DNA of 64,000 nucleotides from NCBI RefSeq assembly GCF_001042475.2, contig NZ_LECW02000045.1, forward strand, positions 186,001 to 250,000, in the 5' to 3' direction. Of this stretch, positions 43,071-51,798 are shown one piece after another (within the stretch, counting starts at the first letter, position 1; every line of letters begins with the position of its first letter). Made by a program: the position numbers and the translations under genes. The notes under the pieces were generated by a model. That model was not told where the DNA came from. It ran no database searches and saw only the letters and a program-made list of their open reading frames with translations. The stretch comes from Bacillus glycinifermentans. GTDB taxonomy: Bacteria > Bacillota > Bacilli > Bacillales > Bacillaceae.

Positions 43071-43511
43071 TCAGCACAAATTCTCGCAGAATGCTTGAGC
43101 CGTTTCAGGAGATTGAGAGATGACAAGGCATGTATCATTTCCGCAAATACAGCCCAGCATTTCGGGCCGTCCGAGCTGATCGAGCAGAACGCCGATCGTG
43201 TGGGCATTCCCGGGCATCGTTTTAATGATGACCAGATTTCCCGAGCGGGTGACCTGCAGGACGACATCCGAAATTTTCTCCTTCAAAATTTTTGAAGGGT
43301 TTAATGATAAAGAAGCGTTTGTGCGGTAGACGAGTTTTCCGTTTTCATCGATCTGTTTGACAAGGCACATCTCTTTCATATCCCTTGAAATGGTCGACTG
43401 GGAGGCCGTAATGCCGCGGCTCTTTAAAAGGCCGGTCAGCTGCTCCTGCGTTTCAACGGGATGTTCGAGAATGATCTGTTTGATGATCCATTGCCGTTTC
43501 TGCTTATCCAT
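43071..43511 (-). CDS. argR: ArgR/AhrC-family arginine regulator of the arc operon
   Basis: The 146-residue regulator has an N-terminal winged helix (RQWIIKQIILEHPVETQEQL, with the SRD motif in STISRDMKEM) and a C-terminal hexamerisation and arginine-binding domain with GTVCGDDT-type motif here seen as GCICGNDTCLVI. The start at 43511 (MDKQKRQW) follows GGAGG at about seven bases; the open frame to 43535 lacks a site. It lies directly upstream of arcA in the same direction but ends in its own terminator. In B. licheniformis this protein is needed for arginine induction of arcABDC. Confidence 0.92.
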   Translation of the reverse strand: MDKQKRQWIIKQIILEHPVETQEQLTGLLKSRGITASQSTISRDMKEMCLVKQIDENGKLVYRTNASLSLNPSKILKEKISDVVLQVTRSGNLVIIKTMPGNAHTIGVLLDQLGRPEMLGCICGNDTCLVISQSPETAQAFCENLC

Positions 43512-43626
43512 ATTGGCGCCTCCTAAAAAAAGCAAGCACGTACATCTATTATTATAGGACGTTTTTTCGTTTATACATGGAAGCTATTTTACAGAAAATC
43601 AAATCTTTTATGGATGAGAAAGGGGG

Positions 43627-43655
43627 TTGATAGGCTGCCGAAATTCACTTATAAT
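43627..43655 (+). promoter_or_regulatory. Sigma-A promoter of the yxkD leader
   Basis: A -35 TTGATA and a perfect -10 TATAAT are 17 bases apart. Transcription would start near 43662, about 35 bases before the riboswitch. Confidence 0.8.
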
Positions 43656-43695
43656 GCTTGGAGATGACAAATTGATAGAACGAAAGAAAAGGTGG

Positions 43696-43793
43696 TTTTC
43701 TAGGGTTCCGCAATGCCTGAAGCGTTGGTCTGGTCCGAGAGAAAACACATAACGATACATCGTTATGACACGGTGGGATAAAAGCCCAGGAGT
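43696..43793 (+). ncRNA. Guanidine-I riboswitch (ykkC/yxkD element)
   Basis: The conserved pieces are in order: CTAGGGTTCCG, TGGTCTGGTCCGAGAG, a variable hairpin (ATAACGATACATCGTTAT), then ACACGGTGGGATAAAAGCCCAGGAG. This is the subtype 1 ykkC motif, which senses guanidine. The 3' part overlaps the first arm of a terminator, so ligand binding should allow read-through into yxkD. Confidence 0.95.
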
Positions 43794-43828
43794 TTTTGCT
43801 CGTTTCGAGCTCTCTCCTGGGTTTTTAT
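43785..43828 (+). terminator. Riboswitch-controlled terminator ahead of yxkD
   Basis: CCCAGGAG and CTCCTGGG pair, with an inner stem GCTCG/CGAGC, followed by TTTTTATTTT. The first arm is the end of the guanidine aptamer. Confidence 0.88.
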
Positions 43829-43865
43829 TTTGATCATTTCATCATGGGAAAAGGAGCTGACAAAT

Positions 43866-44702
43866 ATGAAAAAGAAACTCATTGATATCATCATGATTAT
43901 GATAGGCGCATTTTTCTTTGCGTTGGCTGTTAACTTGTTTGCGATACCGAACGATTTCGGAGAAGGGGGCGTTACAGGGGTTACCCTCATCTTGTATTAT
44001 CTGTTTGAGTGGTCGCCGGGTGTGACCAACTTTATCCTGAACGGAATTCTCCTTATCATCGGCTATAGGTTTTTGGATAAAAAAACGACGATATACACGA
44101 TCATCGCGGTAGCGGCCAATTCGTTTTTTCTGCACGTTACGGAAGATTGGGCGATCCCCTCTCATGAACTGATCATCAGCGCGATTTTTGCCGGCGTATT
44201 TGCCGGCGTCGGAATCGGCATGATCATCCGCGTCGGGGGAACGACAGCAGGTTCGGCGATCCTCGCGAGAATCGCCAATAAATACTTTGACTGGAATATC
44301 AGCTATGCTTTATTAATGATCGATTTGGTGGTCGTATTCAGTTCTTACTTCATCATCGGAGCCGAAAAGCTGATGTTTACGATCGTCATGCTTTACATTG
44401 CCACAAAGGTGATGGATTTCATCATTGAAGGGCTCAATACGAAAAAAGCGATTACGATTATTTCGGAGCGCAAAAACGACATCGCCGAACAGGTCAATAC
44501 GCTGATGGACAGAGGCGTCACGGTCTTATCGGGCCGCGGCCATTATACGGGTGATTCGAAAGAGATTTTATATATCGTGATCAATAAGCAGGAGCTGTCC
44601 ATGCTGAAAAAGATCATCAGAAGCACCGACAAAAAGGCCTTTGTCATCATTCACGATGTAAGGGATGTTTTTGGCGAGGGGTTTGTTGATATATCGAAAT
44701 AG
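43866..44702 (+). CDS. yxkD: YxkD, YitT-family membrane protein (DUF161-DUF2179)
   Basis: The 278-residue protein has five or six N-terminal helices (YitT_membrane, with the conserved GEGGVTGVTLIL and GGTTAGSAILARI) and a C-terminal cytoplasmic DUF2179 domain ending RDVFGEGF. The biochemical role is not established; the guanidine-I riboswitch in front links it to guanidine export or detoxification. The start at 43866 follows AAGGAGC at eight bases; the frame is open to 43830, inside the terminator stem, and is not used. Length equals B. subtilis YxkD. A single-gene unit. Confidence 0.9.
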   Translation: MKKKLIDIIMIMIGAFFFALAVNLFAIPNDFGEGGVTGVTLILYYLFEWSPGVTNFILNGILLIIGYRFLDKKTTIYTIIAVAANSFFLHVTEDWAIPSHELIISAIFAGVFAGVGIGMIIRVGGTTAGSAILARIANKYFDWNISYALLMIDLVVVFSSYFIIGAEKLMFTIVMLYIATKVMDFIIEGLNTKKAITIISERKNDIAEQVNTLMDRGVTVLSGRGHYTGDSKEILYIVINKQELSMLKKIIRSTDKKAFVIIHDVRDVFGEGFVDISK

Positions 44703-44705
44703 AAG

Positions 44706-44734
44706 GCTGCCGGATGTCACCGGCAGCTTTTTTA
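44706..44734 (+). terminator. Terminator of yxkD
   Basis: GCTGCCGG and CCGGCAGC flank six bases and are followed by TTTTTT. Confidence 0.9.
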
Positions 44735-44897
44735 GCAAAAGCGTTTCAATCACTTTACAGAATGGCGATTTTGAACAATGATGAAAAAGAGCAGTTCATT
44801 TTCGGAAAAATGAAAGCGTCCTGAAATAAAAAGGAATTTTCGGCTTTGCATGCCGAAAAAGAAAAGATTCGTTTGCTGATGTTAAGGAGGTCTATGA

Positions 44898-45455
44898 TTG
44901 GAACAGGGGAAAAAACGGACAATTGAAGTGAAAAGCAAAATGTTTTTCAGGATTTGGCTTTTTCTTGGTTCATTTGGAATGGGAGCAGCGAGTCTGTGGG
45001 TATTCTATATGGGGATCACGTTTCAAACAAAATTTTATCTGTTGGCTATACCTCTAGGGCTATTATGCAGCTTATTTTTCTTTGTATTATTTTTATCGGC
45101 TTTTCCCGCTTTCACGAAAAGAGGAAATGTCATCTTCCGCATCGAAGAAGGAGACTGCGGCCGGCTGTTCACGGAGAAAAAATCGGTGGACATCAAAGAT
45201 ATTAAAAGTATCAGAATGGATCGACATCCCTACAGTCCGAAGGGCATTTTCTTTATGGATGTCCTGATTCAGACGCGAGGGAACGGATTGGTGAGGATTC
45301 CGACGTACAACATCCTGCCTGAGCCGGAGTTTTACAAAGCGGTCGAGCTTCACGTCCTCTCATATATGACGGAGGAAGCGCGGCAGGATTGGATCGGCCA
45401 GTTTACCGAAGCGCAGAGAAAAGCTTATCTGAATCAGTTTCATAAAAATGCGTAA
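44898..45455 (+). CDS. DUF5381/YfjD-like membrane protein
   Basis: The 185-residue protein has two N-terminal transmembrane helices (about 17-40 and 46-70) and a cytoplasmic domain with KDIKSIRMDRHP and IPTYNILPE. It resembles B. subtilis YfjD (DUF5381), a family of unknown function often found as multiple copies. Translation starts at TTG 44898, seven bases after AAGGAGG; no ATG fits. In the 163 bases between the yxkD terminator and this gene there is a TTTTCGGC/GCCGAAAA hairpin (44838-44861) that may be part of its leader. Confidence 0.6.
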   Translation: MEQGKKRTIEVKSKMFFRIWLFLGSFGMGAASLWVFYMGITFQTKFYLLAIPLGLLCSLFFFVLFLSAFPAFTKRGNVIFRIEEGDCGRLFTEKKSVDIKDIKSIRMDRHPYSPKGIFFMDVLIQTRGNGLVRIPTYNILPEPEFYKAVELHVLSYMTEEARQDWIGQFTEAQRKAYLNQFHKNA

Positions 45456-45458
45456 AGA

Positions 45459-45486
45459 AAAGCAGGGAGCGGGCAATCCCTGCTTT
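45459..45486. terminator. Terminator between DUF5381-like and lipoprotein genes
   Basis: AAAGCAGGGA and TCCCTGCTTT form a 10-base-pair stem with an eight-base loop between two convergent genes. The T run is short. Confidence 0.75.
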
Positions 45487-45505
45487 GACATCAGAAAGGC
45501 GTCTG

Positions 45506-46093
45506 TTATTTGCTCAAATTAAAGTATAACGGATGCTCTTTGGTGAAAAAATTTGGATGAAAAATCAATGTTAAGTCTTTTTCATTCTTTTTTGTGACAA
45601 AAGCAATTTGGCCTGAATTTTTTTTGCCCGCCGCCAAGTCTACCGGTTCAAATTGAGTTTTTAGCGTAACGGTGCTTGCGACGATCTTATGCACTTTGTC
45701 ATCGCTGTCTTTTAATTCATAGTTTAGCGGGTTGACGGCTACCTGTTCTTTGCTGCCGTTTTCCTGCGTGATATCGACGACGACAAGCTGTTCATCATGT
45801 TTTAATGATGAGCCCTTTGTTTGCCCGTCGGTTGCGAAATATTTGCCGCTGTTTACTTTGTTTACTTTTGAAACTGTAACCGTTTGCCCGTCGCTTGTGG
45901 CTTTTTCGCCGATTTTATACGTTTTTTGATCGTTTTGATCTTCTTTTGCCTTTTGTTCTTTTTTTGCTTTTTGATCTGTTTTCGTTTCTTCAGCCTTGTT
46001 TTTATGATCAGCTTCTGTGCTGCTTGATTGTCCGCACGCTCCAAGGATCAATCCGAGAGACAGGAGAGCCGATAGCATGAGAAACCTTTTCAT
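45506..46093 (-). CDS. DUF4352 lipoprotein
   Basis: The 195-residue protein has a signal peptide with lipobox LGAC; the lipid-anchored Cys is residue 20. A lysine/glutamine-rich linker (residues 28-58, repeated KAKKEQKAKEDQ-like units) leads to a DUF4352 immunoglobulin-like domain (SDGQTVTVSKV... EQLVVVDITQENGS...NPLNYELKDSD). Such domains occur in surface lipoproteins of Bacillus; the ligand is unknown. It is divergent from the yfnI region. Confidence 0.85.
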   Translation of the reverse strand: MKRFLMLSALLSLGLILGACGQSSSTEADHKNKAEETKTDQKAKKEQKAKEDQNDQKTYKIGEKATSDGQTVTVSKVNKVNSGKYFATDGQTKGSSLKHDEQLVVVDITQENGSKEQVAVNPLNYELKDSDDKVHKIVASTVTLKTQFEPVDLAAGKKNSGQIAFVTKKNEKDLTLIFHPNFFTKEHPLYFNLSK

Positions 46094-46256
46094 ACTCGTT
46101 TTCCTCCAGATTCATAAAAATACTATTCTGTATTATTCTAGTTATATTGTTTTGGTTTTCAAATAGGTCTATATGCTTAAATTCGCCATGAAAGCCGTCC
46201 AAACATCCCGAAAACCTTTGGATAAAATAAATCGGATAAAGTAAAATAGATTGTTG

Positions 46257-46283
46257 TGAAACCTTTCGCGGAAGACATCCGTC
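46257..46283 (+). promoter_or_regulatory. Sigma-M (ECF) promoter of the yfnI unit
   Basis: TGAAAC and CGTC are separated by 17 bases, the ECF consensus used by sigma-M. B. subtilis yfnI is a sigma-M gene, which supports the call. Transcription starts near 46292, well before yfnI, so a leader of about 145 bases is made. Confidence 0.85.
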
Positions 46284-46319
46284 ATACTAAAGGCAGTGCA
46301 ATGCACCGGGAGCTAAATG

Positions 46320-46460
46320 ATGGAAAAAGATTTTCCGTTTCTCCTATTCTGTGTTATTGTTAATCTAGTTTGCTTTGCATTGATGAACCGCATGCCGGAT
46401 CAAAAAACGACTAAAATGTTAAAAGGTAGAGGTTATCATGAAAAAAATATTCTCACATAA
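46320..46460 (+). CDS. Small membrane-peptide ORF overlapping the start of yfnI
   Basis: An ATG at 46320 (with another at 46317), about seven bases after GGGAG, opens a 46-codon frame. The peptide has one hydrophobic helix, FPFLLFCVIVNLVCFALM, followed by a strongly basic tail (KTTKMLKGRGYHEKN). It runs 23 bases past the yfnI start in another frame, so translation of the two could be coupled. It lies in the sigma-M leader. I do not recognise a family. Chance is the alternative, but start, ribosome site, membrane helix and positive-inside tail agree. Confidence 0.5.
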   Translation: MEKDFPFLLFCVIVNLVCFALMNRMPDQKTTKMLKGRGYHEKNILT

Positions 46461-48357
46461 GCTAAGCTTTTTCTTGTTAGCTGTTATTTTCGTATGGGCT
46501 AAAACCTATGCATCCTACTTATTGGAATTTAATTTGGGCGTGAAGGGAAGCACGCAGCAGTTTCTACTGTTTATTAATCCATTAAGCTTTACCATCGTTT
46601 TTCTTGGTTTGGCTTTATTTGCAAAAGGGCGGCGCGCGGCAATATGGATGATTATCCTCGATGTCGTGATGACGTTTGTGTTATATGCGAACATTTTGTT
46701 CTACCGCTTCTTTGATGACTTTTTAACTTTTGCAAATCTGAAGCAGGCCGGAAACCTTGGCAACATGTCAGACGGCGTGTTTGCCATCATGTCTCCCCAT
46801 GACTTCATCTATATCATTGACTTGGTCATTTTAATCGCATTATGCGTGAAAAGGCCTGAACTGAAAGCTTCCCAATTGAAGAAAAGATGGGGTGCTTTGA
46901 TCGTTTTGGCGGGTGTTCTTCTGTTTTATATCAACCTGCAAATCGCTGAAAAAGACCGCCCCGAGCTTCTGACGAGAACATTTGACAGAAACTATATCGT
47001 AAAATATTTGGGGCCGTACAACTATACGATTTATGACGGCGTACAGGCTGCTCAGAACGCGACGCAAAAAGCGTATGCCAGCAGCGATGATTTGACGAGC
47101 GTCATCAATTATACAAACTCCCACTATGCAAAGCCGAATGACGAATACTTCGGTGCTGCGAAAGGAAAGAACATCATCAAAATCCATTTGGAAAGCTTCC
47201 AGTCGCTTTTGATCGATTACAAACTGAATGGAAAAGAAGTCACGCCGTTTTTGAATAAATTGGCGCATGGCGGAGAAGACATGACGTACTTCGATAACTT
47301 TTTCCATCAGACCGGACAGGGCAAAACGGCCGATGCTGAGCTGATGATGGACAACAGTCTTTTCGGGCTTCCGGAAGGTACGGCTTTTGTGACGAAAGGG
47401 CAAAACACGTATCAGTCGCTGCCTGCGATTTTGAACCAGAAAGAAGGATATACAAGCGCCGTCCTGCACGGAGATTATAAGTCTTTCTGGAACAGGGATC
47501 AGGTATACAAGCAGATCGGCTATGACAAATTCTTCGACGCCAGCTCTTATGACATGTCAGAAGACAACCTGGTCAACCTTGGCTTGAAAGATAAGCCGTT
47601 CTTTGAAGAATCCATTCCGATGCTGAAATCGCTGAAACAGCCGTTCTATGCGCATTTGCTCACACTGACGAACCATTATCCGTTCATCTTGGATGAAAAA
47701 GATGCAACGCTTGAAAGAGGTACGACAGGAGACGATACGGTTGACGGCTACTTCCAGACAGCGCGCTATCTTGACGAAGCGCTCGAACAGTTCTTCAAAG
47801 ACTTGAAAAAAGAAGGGTTACTCGATGATTCCGTAATCGTCATCTACGGCGACCACAACGGAATTTCCGAAAACCACAACCGGGCGATGAAAGAAGTATT
47901 AGGCAAAGAGATTACGTCGTATCAAAATGCGATGAACCAGCGCGTGCCGCTGATGATCCGCGTTCCTGGCAAAAAAGGCGGAGTCAACCATACGTATGGC
48001 GGTGAAACGGATGTCATGCCGACACTGCTCCACCTGCAAGGAATCGATAATAAGAACTACATCAACTTCGGTACGGATCTCTTTTCAAAAGACCACGACG
48101 AAACAGTCGCATTCAGAAACGGCAACTATGTAACGCCTAAATACACGATGATCGACTCGACGGTGTACGATACGAAAACCGGCAAAGAATTGAAGCCGAA
48201 CAAAGAAACCGAAAACCTGAAAAAACAGGTGGCTGAAAAGCTGAATCTGTCTGATCAGGTTCTCTATAAAGACTTGCTGCGATTCCATAAACTCTCGGAT
48301 TTCACGCCTGTTGATCCGTCAAAATACCATTATGGAAAAGAAAAAACCGGCGAATAA
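46438..48357 (+). CDS. yfnI: YfnI, stress-induced lipoteichoic acid synthase paralogue (LtaS type)
   Basis: The 639-residue enzyme polymerises glycerol phosphate from phosphatidylglycerol into lipoteichoic acid outside the membrane. Five N-terminal helices (to about residue 185) precede an extracellular sulfatase-fold domain with the catalytic Thr in HQTGQGKTADAE near residue 297 and metal ligands in LESFQS, IYGDHNGISENHN. The signal peptidase-like site after the helices fits known shedding of the domain. It is closer to YfnI than to LtaS (YflE), for example in GVKGSTQQ, NLKQAGNLGNM and LLRFHKL. AGAGG lies five bases before the ATG. Confidence 0.92.
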   Translation: MKKIFSHKLSFFLLAVIFVWAKTYASYLLEFNLGVKGSTQQFLLFINPLSFTIVFLGLALFAKGRRAAIWMIILDVVMTFVLYANILFYRFFDDFLTFANLKQAGNLGNMSDGVFAIMSPHDFIYIIDLVILIALCVKRPELKASQLKKRWGALIVLAGVLLFYINLQIAEKDRPELLTRTFDRNYIVKYLGPYNYTIYDGVQAAQNATQKAYASSDDLTSVINYTNSHYAKPNDEYFGAAKGKNIIKIHLESFQSLLIDYKLNGKEVTPFLNKLAHGGEDMTYFDNFFHQTGQGKTADAELMMDNSLFGLPEGTAFVTKGQNTYQSLPAILNQKEGYTSAVLHGDYKSFWNRDQVYKQIGYDKFFDASSYDMSEDNLVNLGLKDKPFFEESIPMLKSLKQPFYAHLLTLTNHYPFILDEKDATLERGTTGDDTVDGYFQTARYLDEALEQFFKDLKKEGLLDDSVIVIYGDHNGISENHNRAMKEVLGKEITSYQNAMNQRVPLMIRVPGKKGGVNHTYGGETDVMPTLLHLQGIDNKNYINFGTDLFSKDHDETVAFRNGNYVTPKYTMIDSTVYDTKTGKELKPNKETENLKKQVAEKLNLSDQVLYKDLLRFHKLSDFTPVDPSKYHYGKEKTGE

Positions 48358-48367
48358 ATCAAAAAAA

Positions 48368-48404
48368 ACGCCTGACGCTTTCAGCCGTCAGGCGTTTTTA
48401 TTTT
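48368..48404 (+). terminator. Terminator of yfnI
   Basis: ACGCCTGACG and CGTCAGGCGT flank an eight-base loop and are followed by TTTTATTTTTG. Confidence 0.92.
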
Positions 48405-48556
48405 TGTATTTAAAAAGAGTACATTTTCCTATTCATCTCTGCTACTTTCAGACTTATAATTTAAATTATGGAAAAAGGCCTAGGAATGAATTTTTTGGAA
48501 TTTTCAAAAATGATCTTTTAGTCTCTCATATTGGATAATGAAGAGGTGACGGTTCA

Positions 48557-48985
48557 ATGAGCTATTCAGATATGCTAGACCGCATACATGCGGCGATTTC
48601 GAGCCAATCTGCCGACCTGGAAGAAAAAATATCAAGGCTTAAACGGGCAAAAAGCAAAATCGAAACGGAACAGAACACGTCTTTGGAAGAAATTAAACAA
48701 ATCAAAAAACCTGATCTCGGTGCTTCATGGAAGGGAAACCGTTCGGAAAAGTTTAATGAAGCGAGAGATGACGCATACAACGAGATGGAAAACATTATAA
48801 CGGACGATTATGAAGGCTACAAAGCGAGAATTCAGTCCAAGATCGTGATGCTGGAAATCGAGCAGGGGGCTTTATCCGCGGCGAGGGGGCTCGCTCACAC
48901 GGCGGATCAGCTGCTCTCCAAAGGCGAGGAAGCGCTCGAAGAATTGGGAAGTACCATCAGCGACCTGAAACGGCGCTTGTTCTAA
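48557..48985 (+). CDS. DUF5082/YwqH-like LXG-associated small helical protein
   Basis: The 142-residue, all-helical protein (coiled-coil-rich; LEEKISRLKRAKSKIETEQ, then GASWKGNRSEKFNEA, a WxG-type turn) matches the YwqH/DUF5082 group. These small proteins sit directly upstream of LXG toxin genes and act as targeting chaperones (Lap proteins) for the type VII secretion system. GAGGTG precedes the ATG. It is 52 bases from the LXG gene. Most other LXG loci also carry a second small partner (YwqI type); none fits in the gap here. A -10 TATAAT lies near 48457 with only a weak -35. Confidence 0.8.
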   Translation: MSYSDMLDRIHAAISSQSADLEEKISRLKRAKSKIETEQNTSLEEIKQIKKPDLGASWKGNRSEKFNEARDDAYNEMENIITDDYEGYKARIQSKIVMLEIEQGALSAARGLAHTADQLLSKGEEALEELGSTISDLKRRLF

Positions 48986-49037
48986 GGCGATGGTGAACGC
49001 TTGGCAAGAAAATTTCTAAAGAAAGGGCTTATGGCCG

Positions 49038-50894
49038 ATGAAAATCTATGAAGCAAAAACTTTGATCTCCGCAATGAAAGAGCGCTCAACACAATATCAA
49101 GATTTAAAAGAGCAAATCGCCGATTTAAAGAAGCAATTTCACGGCGTCGTGAACCTGGGGGAAGATTTTCAGGGAGAAGGCGCTGACGCCATTAAAGATT
49201 TTTATCAGGCTCAGATTGATGTTGCGGACGCATGGATCGGCTTGATTGATAAGCAGATTGCCTTTTTCGGCGGTATTTCAGGCGCTTCTGAAGATCTCGA
49301 TCTTGCCGGGGATACGGTCGTCAATGTTGATTTTTTAGAGAATGACCTCTCAAACGCCTATACGACGTCTAAGTCAATCGTCTCTGAACAAAAAAAGGAG
49401 CTGCAAAAAATCTTCAATGAGATCGATGACATCATGTCCCTTGAAACATTTTCTGAGGACACTTTCGAAGAGCGCCTTGATAAAGCGAAAAAGGAGCGCG
49501 AGGAAACGGTCAAAAAAGTCAATCAATTTGACGAAGACTTAAAATCGGAGTACGCCTTATCGGAAACGGAAGAAAGCTTTGTTACCGGATTGTACGGTGC
49601 GCTTTTTACTGCCACACAGAAGGGAAAGGAAGCGTCACCTCTCTACTTTGACGCCAAAGCTTATCACAATAGCGACGTCTACAAGCTAAAAGACGATGTA
49701 GAAAAAGGCACTGCCGAATATTTGAAGATTAAAAAGGAGCAGGAAGAAGCGAGGAGAATCGCGAAAGAACAGGAGAAGAAGGCAAACAGACCGTGGTATG
49801 CAAAAACGTGGGATACGGTATGCACCTTTACCGGGGAAGTCACGGGCTATTATGATTATAAGAGGGCGAAAGACGGCATCGACCCGGTGACGGGCGAAAA
49901 GCTCTCAGCGGCAGAGCGGGTCACCGCCGGCGCCATGGCAGCCGCCGGATTCATTCCAGTCGTCGGCTGGGCCGGCCGTGCATTTAAAGGCGGCAAAGCG
50001 ATATATAAAACGGCGAAAGGCTTAAATGCTGCAGAACATGCCCTTGACGCCTATAAGTCGGCGAAATCGCTCGATTACCTGAAAAAAGCCGAATTCGGAA
50101 TTTACGGGTTAACGGCAGCAAACGGTTTTGGAGAAGCAATCACGGGCCGCGACATGTTCGGAAACAAATTGACCGATGAACAGCGTAAGCAAAGCCTGTT
50201 CAATGCGTTCGCAATAACCGGCGTCGGAGCAGCCGCCCGTTATGCGGACAAACTGCCGGTCAAAAAAATTCCTTACAATGCCCACAGCAGCAAATGGATC
50301 AACGATAAGCTGAGCAGGGCAAGAAACGCTGTCGGCAAAGTGAAAAACAGCATCGGCCGCTTTGAAGTGCCTGTCGGCATCCGCGTCGAACAGCTTGCTA
50401 CACATGCCGGACCGGTGATGAGCAGAATAGGCGTCGAGAAAAAGCCGCTCAGCGACCTGATGGCGTTTTCCGTGAAAGATGGCGGCAGACGGTCAAAACC
50501 GCACTGGGATCCGAAGCCTGACGGCATGTCGCAAAAAGATTACGTCGCTCACAACGGCAACAACTACAGCAAGGAAAAAAGAAGAGAATTATACGAAAAG
50601 CTGAATAAGAGCAACAGAAGCTACGTAAAAGAAAAAAGGGTGCCGCAGGACCATGAAACATTCCTTAGCGGAGACGACTTTAAACGAACGAAAGTCAGGG
50701 TGAAGGGCGCCACGGTCTACGAAAAAGACGGTTTGTATTATTACCGTGACACGCTTCATGTTGGGGAAGCCGCTCACGTCGAGGTATTTGACCACACAGG
50801 GAGAAAACATTTGGGAGAAGCTGATCCGATCAGCGGCGTCCTGGATGAAAGCAAAGCAGATGCGACCAAATCGATTTCCAAATTAATAAAATAG
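49038..50894 (+). CDS. LXG polymorphic toxin with colicin-E3-like C-terminal domain
   Basis: The 618-residue protein has the modular layout of LXG toxins exported by the type VII system. Residues 1-210 form the helical LXG domain, a charged coiled-coil linker follows, and a pre-toxin region at about 280-410 carries GIDPVTGEKLSAAERVTAG and GAMAAAGFIPVVGWAGRAF. The last 70 residues resemble the cytotoxic ribonuclease domain of colicin E3: VYEKDGLYYYRDTLH, then VEVFDHTGRKHLGEADPISG. Asp571 and His574 (DxxH) match the Asp and His of the E3 active site, and a Glu follows at 577. The predicted action is cleavage of 16S rRNA in rival cells. The domain assignment is by motif reading and unverified. 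Confidence 0.8.
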   Translation: MKIYEAKTLISAMKERSTQYQDLKEQIADLKKQFHGVVNLGEDFQGEGADAIKDFYQAQIDVADAWIGLIDKQIAFFGGISGASEDLDLAGDTVVNVDFLENDLSNAYTTSKSIVSEQKKELQKIFNEIDDIMSLETFSEDTFEERLDKAKKEREETVKKVNQFDEDLKSEYALSETEESFVTGLYGALFTATQKGKEASPLYFDAKAYHNSDVYKLKDDVEKGTAEYLKIKKEQEEARRIAKEQEKKANRPWYAKTWDTVCTFTGEVTGYYDYKRAKDGIDPVTGEKLSAAERVTAGAMAAAGFIPVVGWAGRAFKGGKAIYKTAKGLNAAEHALDAYKSAKSLDYLKKAEFGIYGLTAANGFGEAITGRDMFGNKLTDEQRKQSLFNAFAITGVGAAARYADKLPVKKIPYNAHSSKWINDKLSRARNAVGKVKNSIGRFEVPVGIRVEQLATHAGPVMSRIGVEKKPLSDLMAFSVKDGGRRSKPHWDPKPDGMSQKDYVAHNGNNYSKEKRRELYEKLNKSNRSYVKEKRVPQDHETFLSGDDFKRTKVRVKGATVYEKDGLYYYRDTLHVGEAAHVEVFDHTGRKHLGEADPISGVLDESKADATKSISKLIK

Positions 50895-50915
50895 CCGTAT
50901 TGAAAGGAAAAAACG

Positions 50916-51701
50916 ATGAAATTACTTGAAATCACTCAATGCAATCTTGATAAAGATGTCTACTTTATGGAAGTGTTTCCGGGGAAAATCGTCATTAATG
51001 ACGATTATGAAGGAATCATGGTGCTTGATGATCGTTTGAACGTCATCGAAAAGATCGGGTTGGAGGACATCGTCGTTGATGCGTCCTTTAAAAACGCGCT
51101 GACCGAAGAATTGGCCGTTTTCTTTCATGATGACAAGCGGCTGTTTTATTTCGATTTAAAGAGCATGGCCCATAAGGTGTGCGATATAGAAGGAGACCTT
51201 CCCGTTCTGTCAAAATATCATGTTTGGGGCAGCGATGAGATTGTGTTCGTCACCTATGACGGAGAGTTTTACAGATACGGTACTAGAGACAATGCGTTCA
51301 ATCGCATTGAACAGACATATGTAAAAGAGAAGTATGGTTCATTCTATGCGTTTTGGGAGGAAACAAAGGATTTGCCGGTTGTCCGCTATGATGCAGAGAA
51401 ATCGGAAATCATCGTCAATACAAGAAATAACAGATACTATGTTTACCAGTCTGGCCGGGATAAAACCTTTTTGACATCCGCTTATAAGCCGCATGATGTC
51501 GATTTCTCAGGCGATGCGGCGCTGTTCATACAAGAAAATATTATCGAACTGGCGGATCAAACAGAACGGATAACGCTTGCGCCGGAAGGCCGGATGGCGT
51601 TTTTAAGAGGAAGATTTCTTAGCCGGGGAAAAATAGCCGTGCTGTGCAGCCACAATGACGACCTTCTCAGCCAAATTACGCTCTATCAGCTGACAGATTA
51701 A
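50916..51701 (+). CDS. Probable immunity protein of the LXG toxin
   Basis: The 261-residue protein has no signal peptide or membrane helix, is acidic and looks all-beta, with repeating strand patterns (IVINDDYEGIMVLDDR, LFYFDLKSM, IVFVTYDGEFYRYG, IIVNTRNNRYYVYQSG) that suggest a small beta-propeller. It begins 21 bases after the toxin gene and is followed at once by a strong terminator, which is the usual place for the cognate immunity gene. It does not resemble the small colicin E3 immunity protein. The role is inferred from position only. Confidence 0.6.
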   Translation: MKLLEITQCNLDKDVYFMEVFPGKIVINDDYEGIMVLDDRLNVIEKIGLEDIVVDASFKNALTEELAVFFHDDKRLFYFDLKSMAHKVCDIEGDLPVLSKYHVWGSDEIVFVTYDGEFYRYGTRDNAFNRIEQTYVKEKYGSFYAFWEETKDLPVVRYDAEKSEIIVNTRNNRYYVYQSGRDKTFLTSAYKPHDVDFSGDAALFIQENIIELADQTERITLAPEGRMAFLRGRFLSRGKIAVLCSHNDDLLSQITLYQLTD

Positions 51702-51728
51702 CTTGGAGAGACCTCTCCAAGTTTTTTT
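51702..51728 (+). terminator. Terminator of the LXG toxin unit
   Basis: CTTGGAGAG and CTCTCCAAG pair around AC and are followed by seven T residues, directly after the putative immunity gene. Confidence 0.92.
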
Positions 51729-51798
51729 GTGCTTGTTCTAAACATCGCGCCGCCGCATAAGCTGGTATGTGAGAGGCGATGGAGAGGAGTTGGGACGG

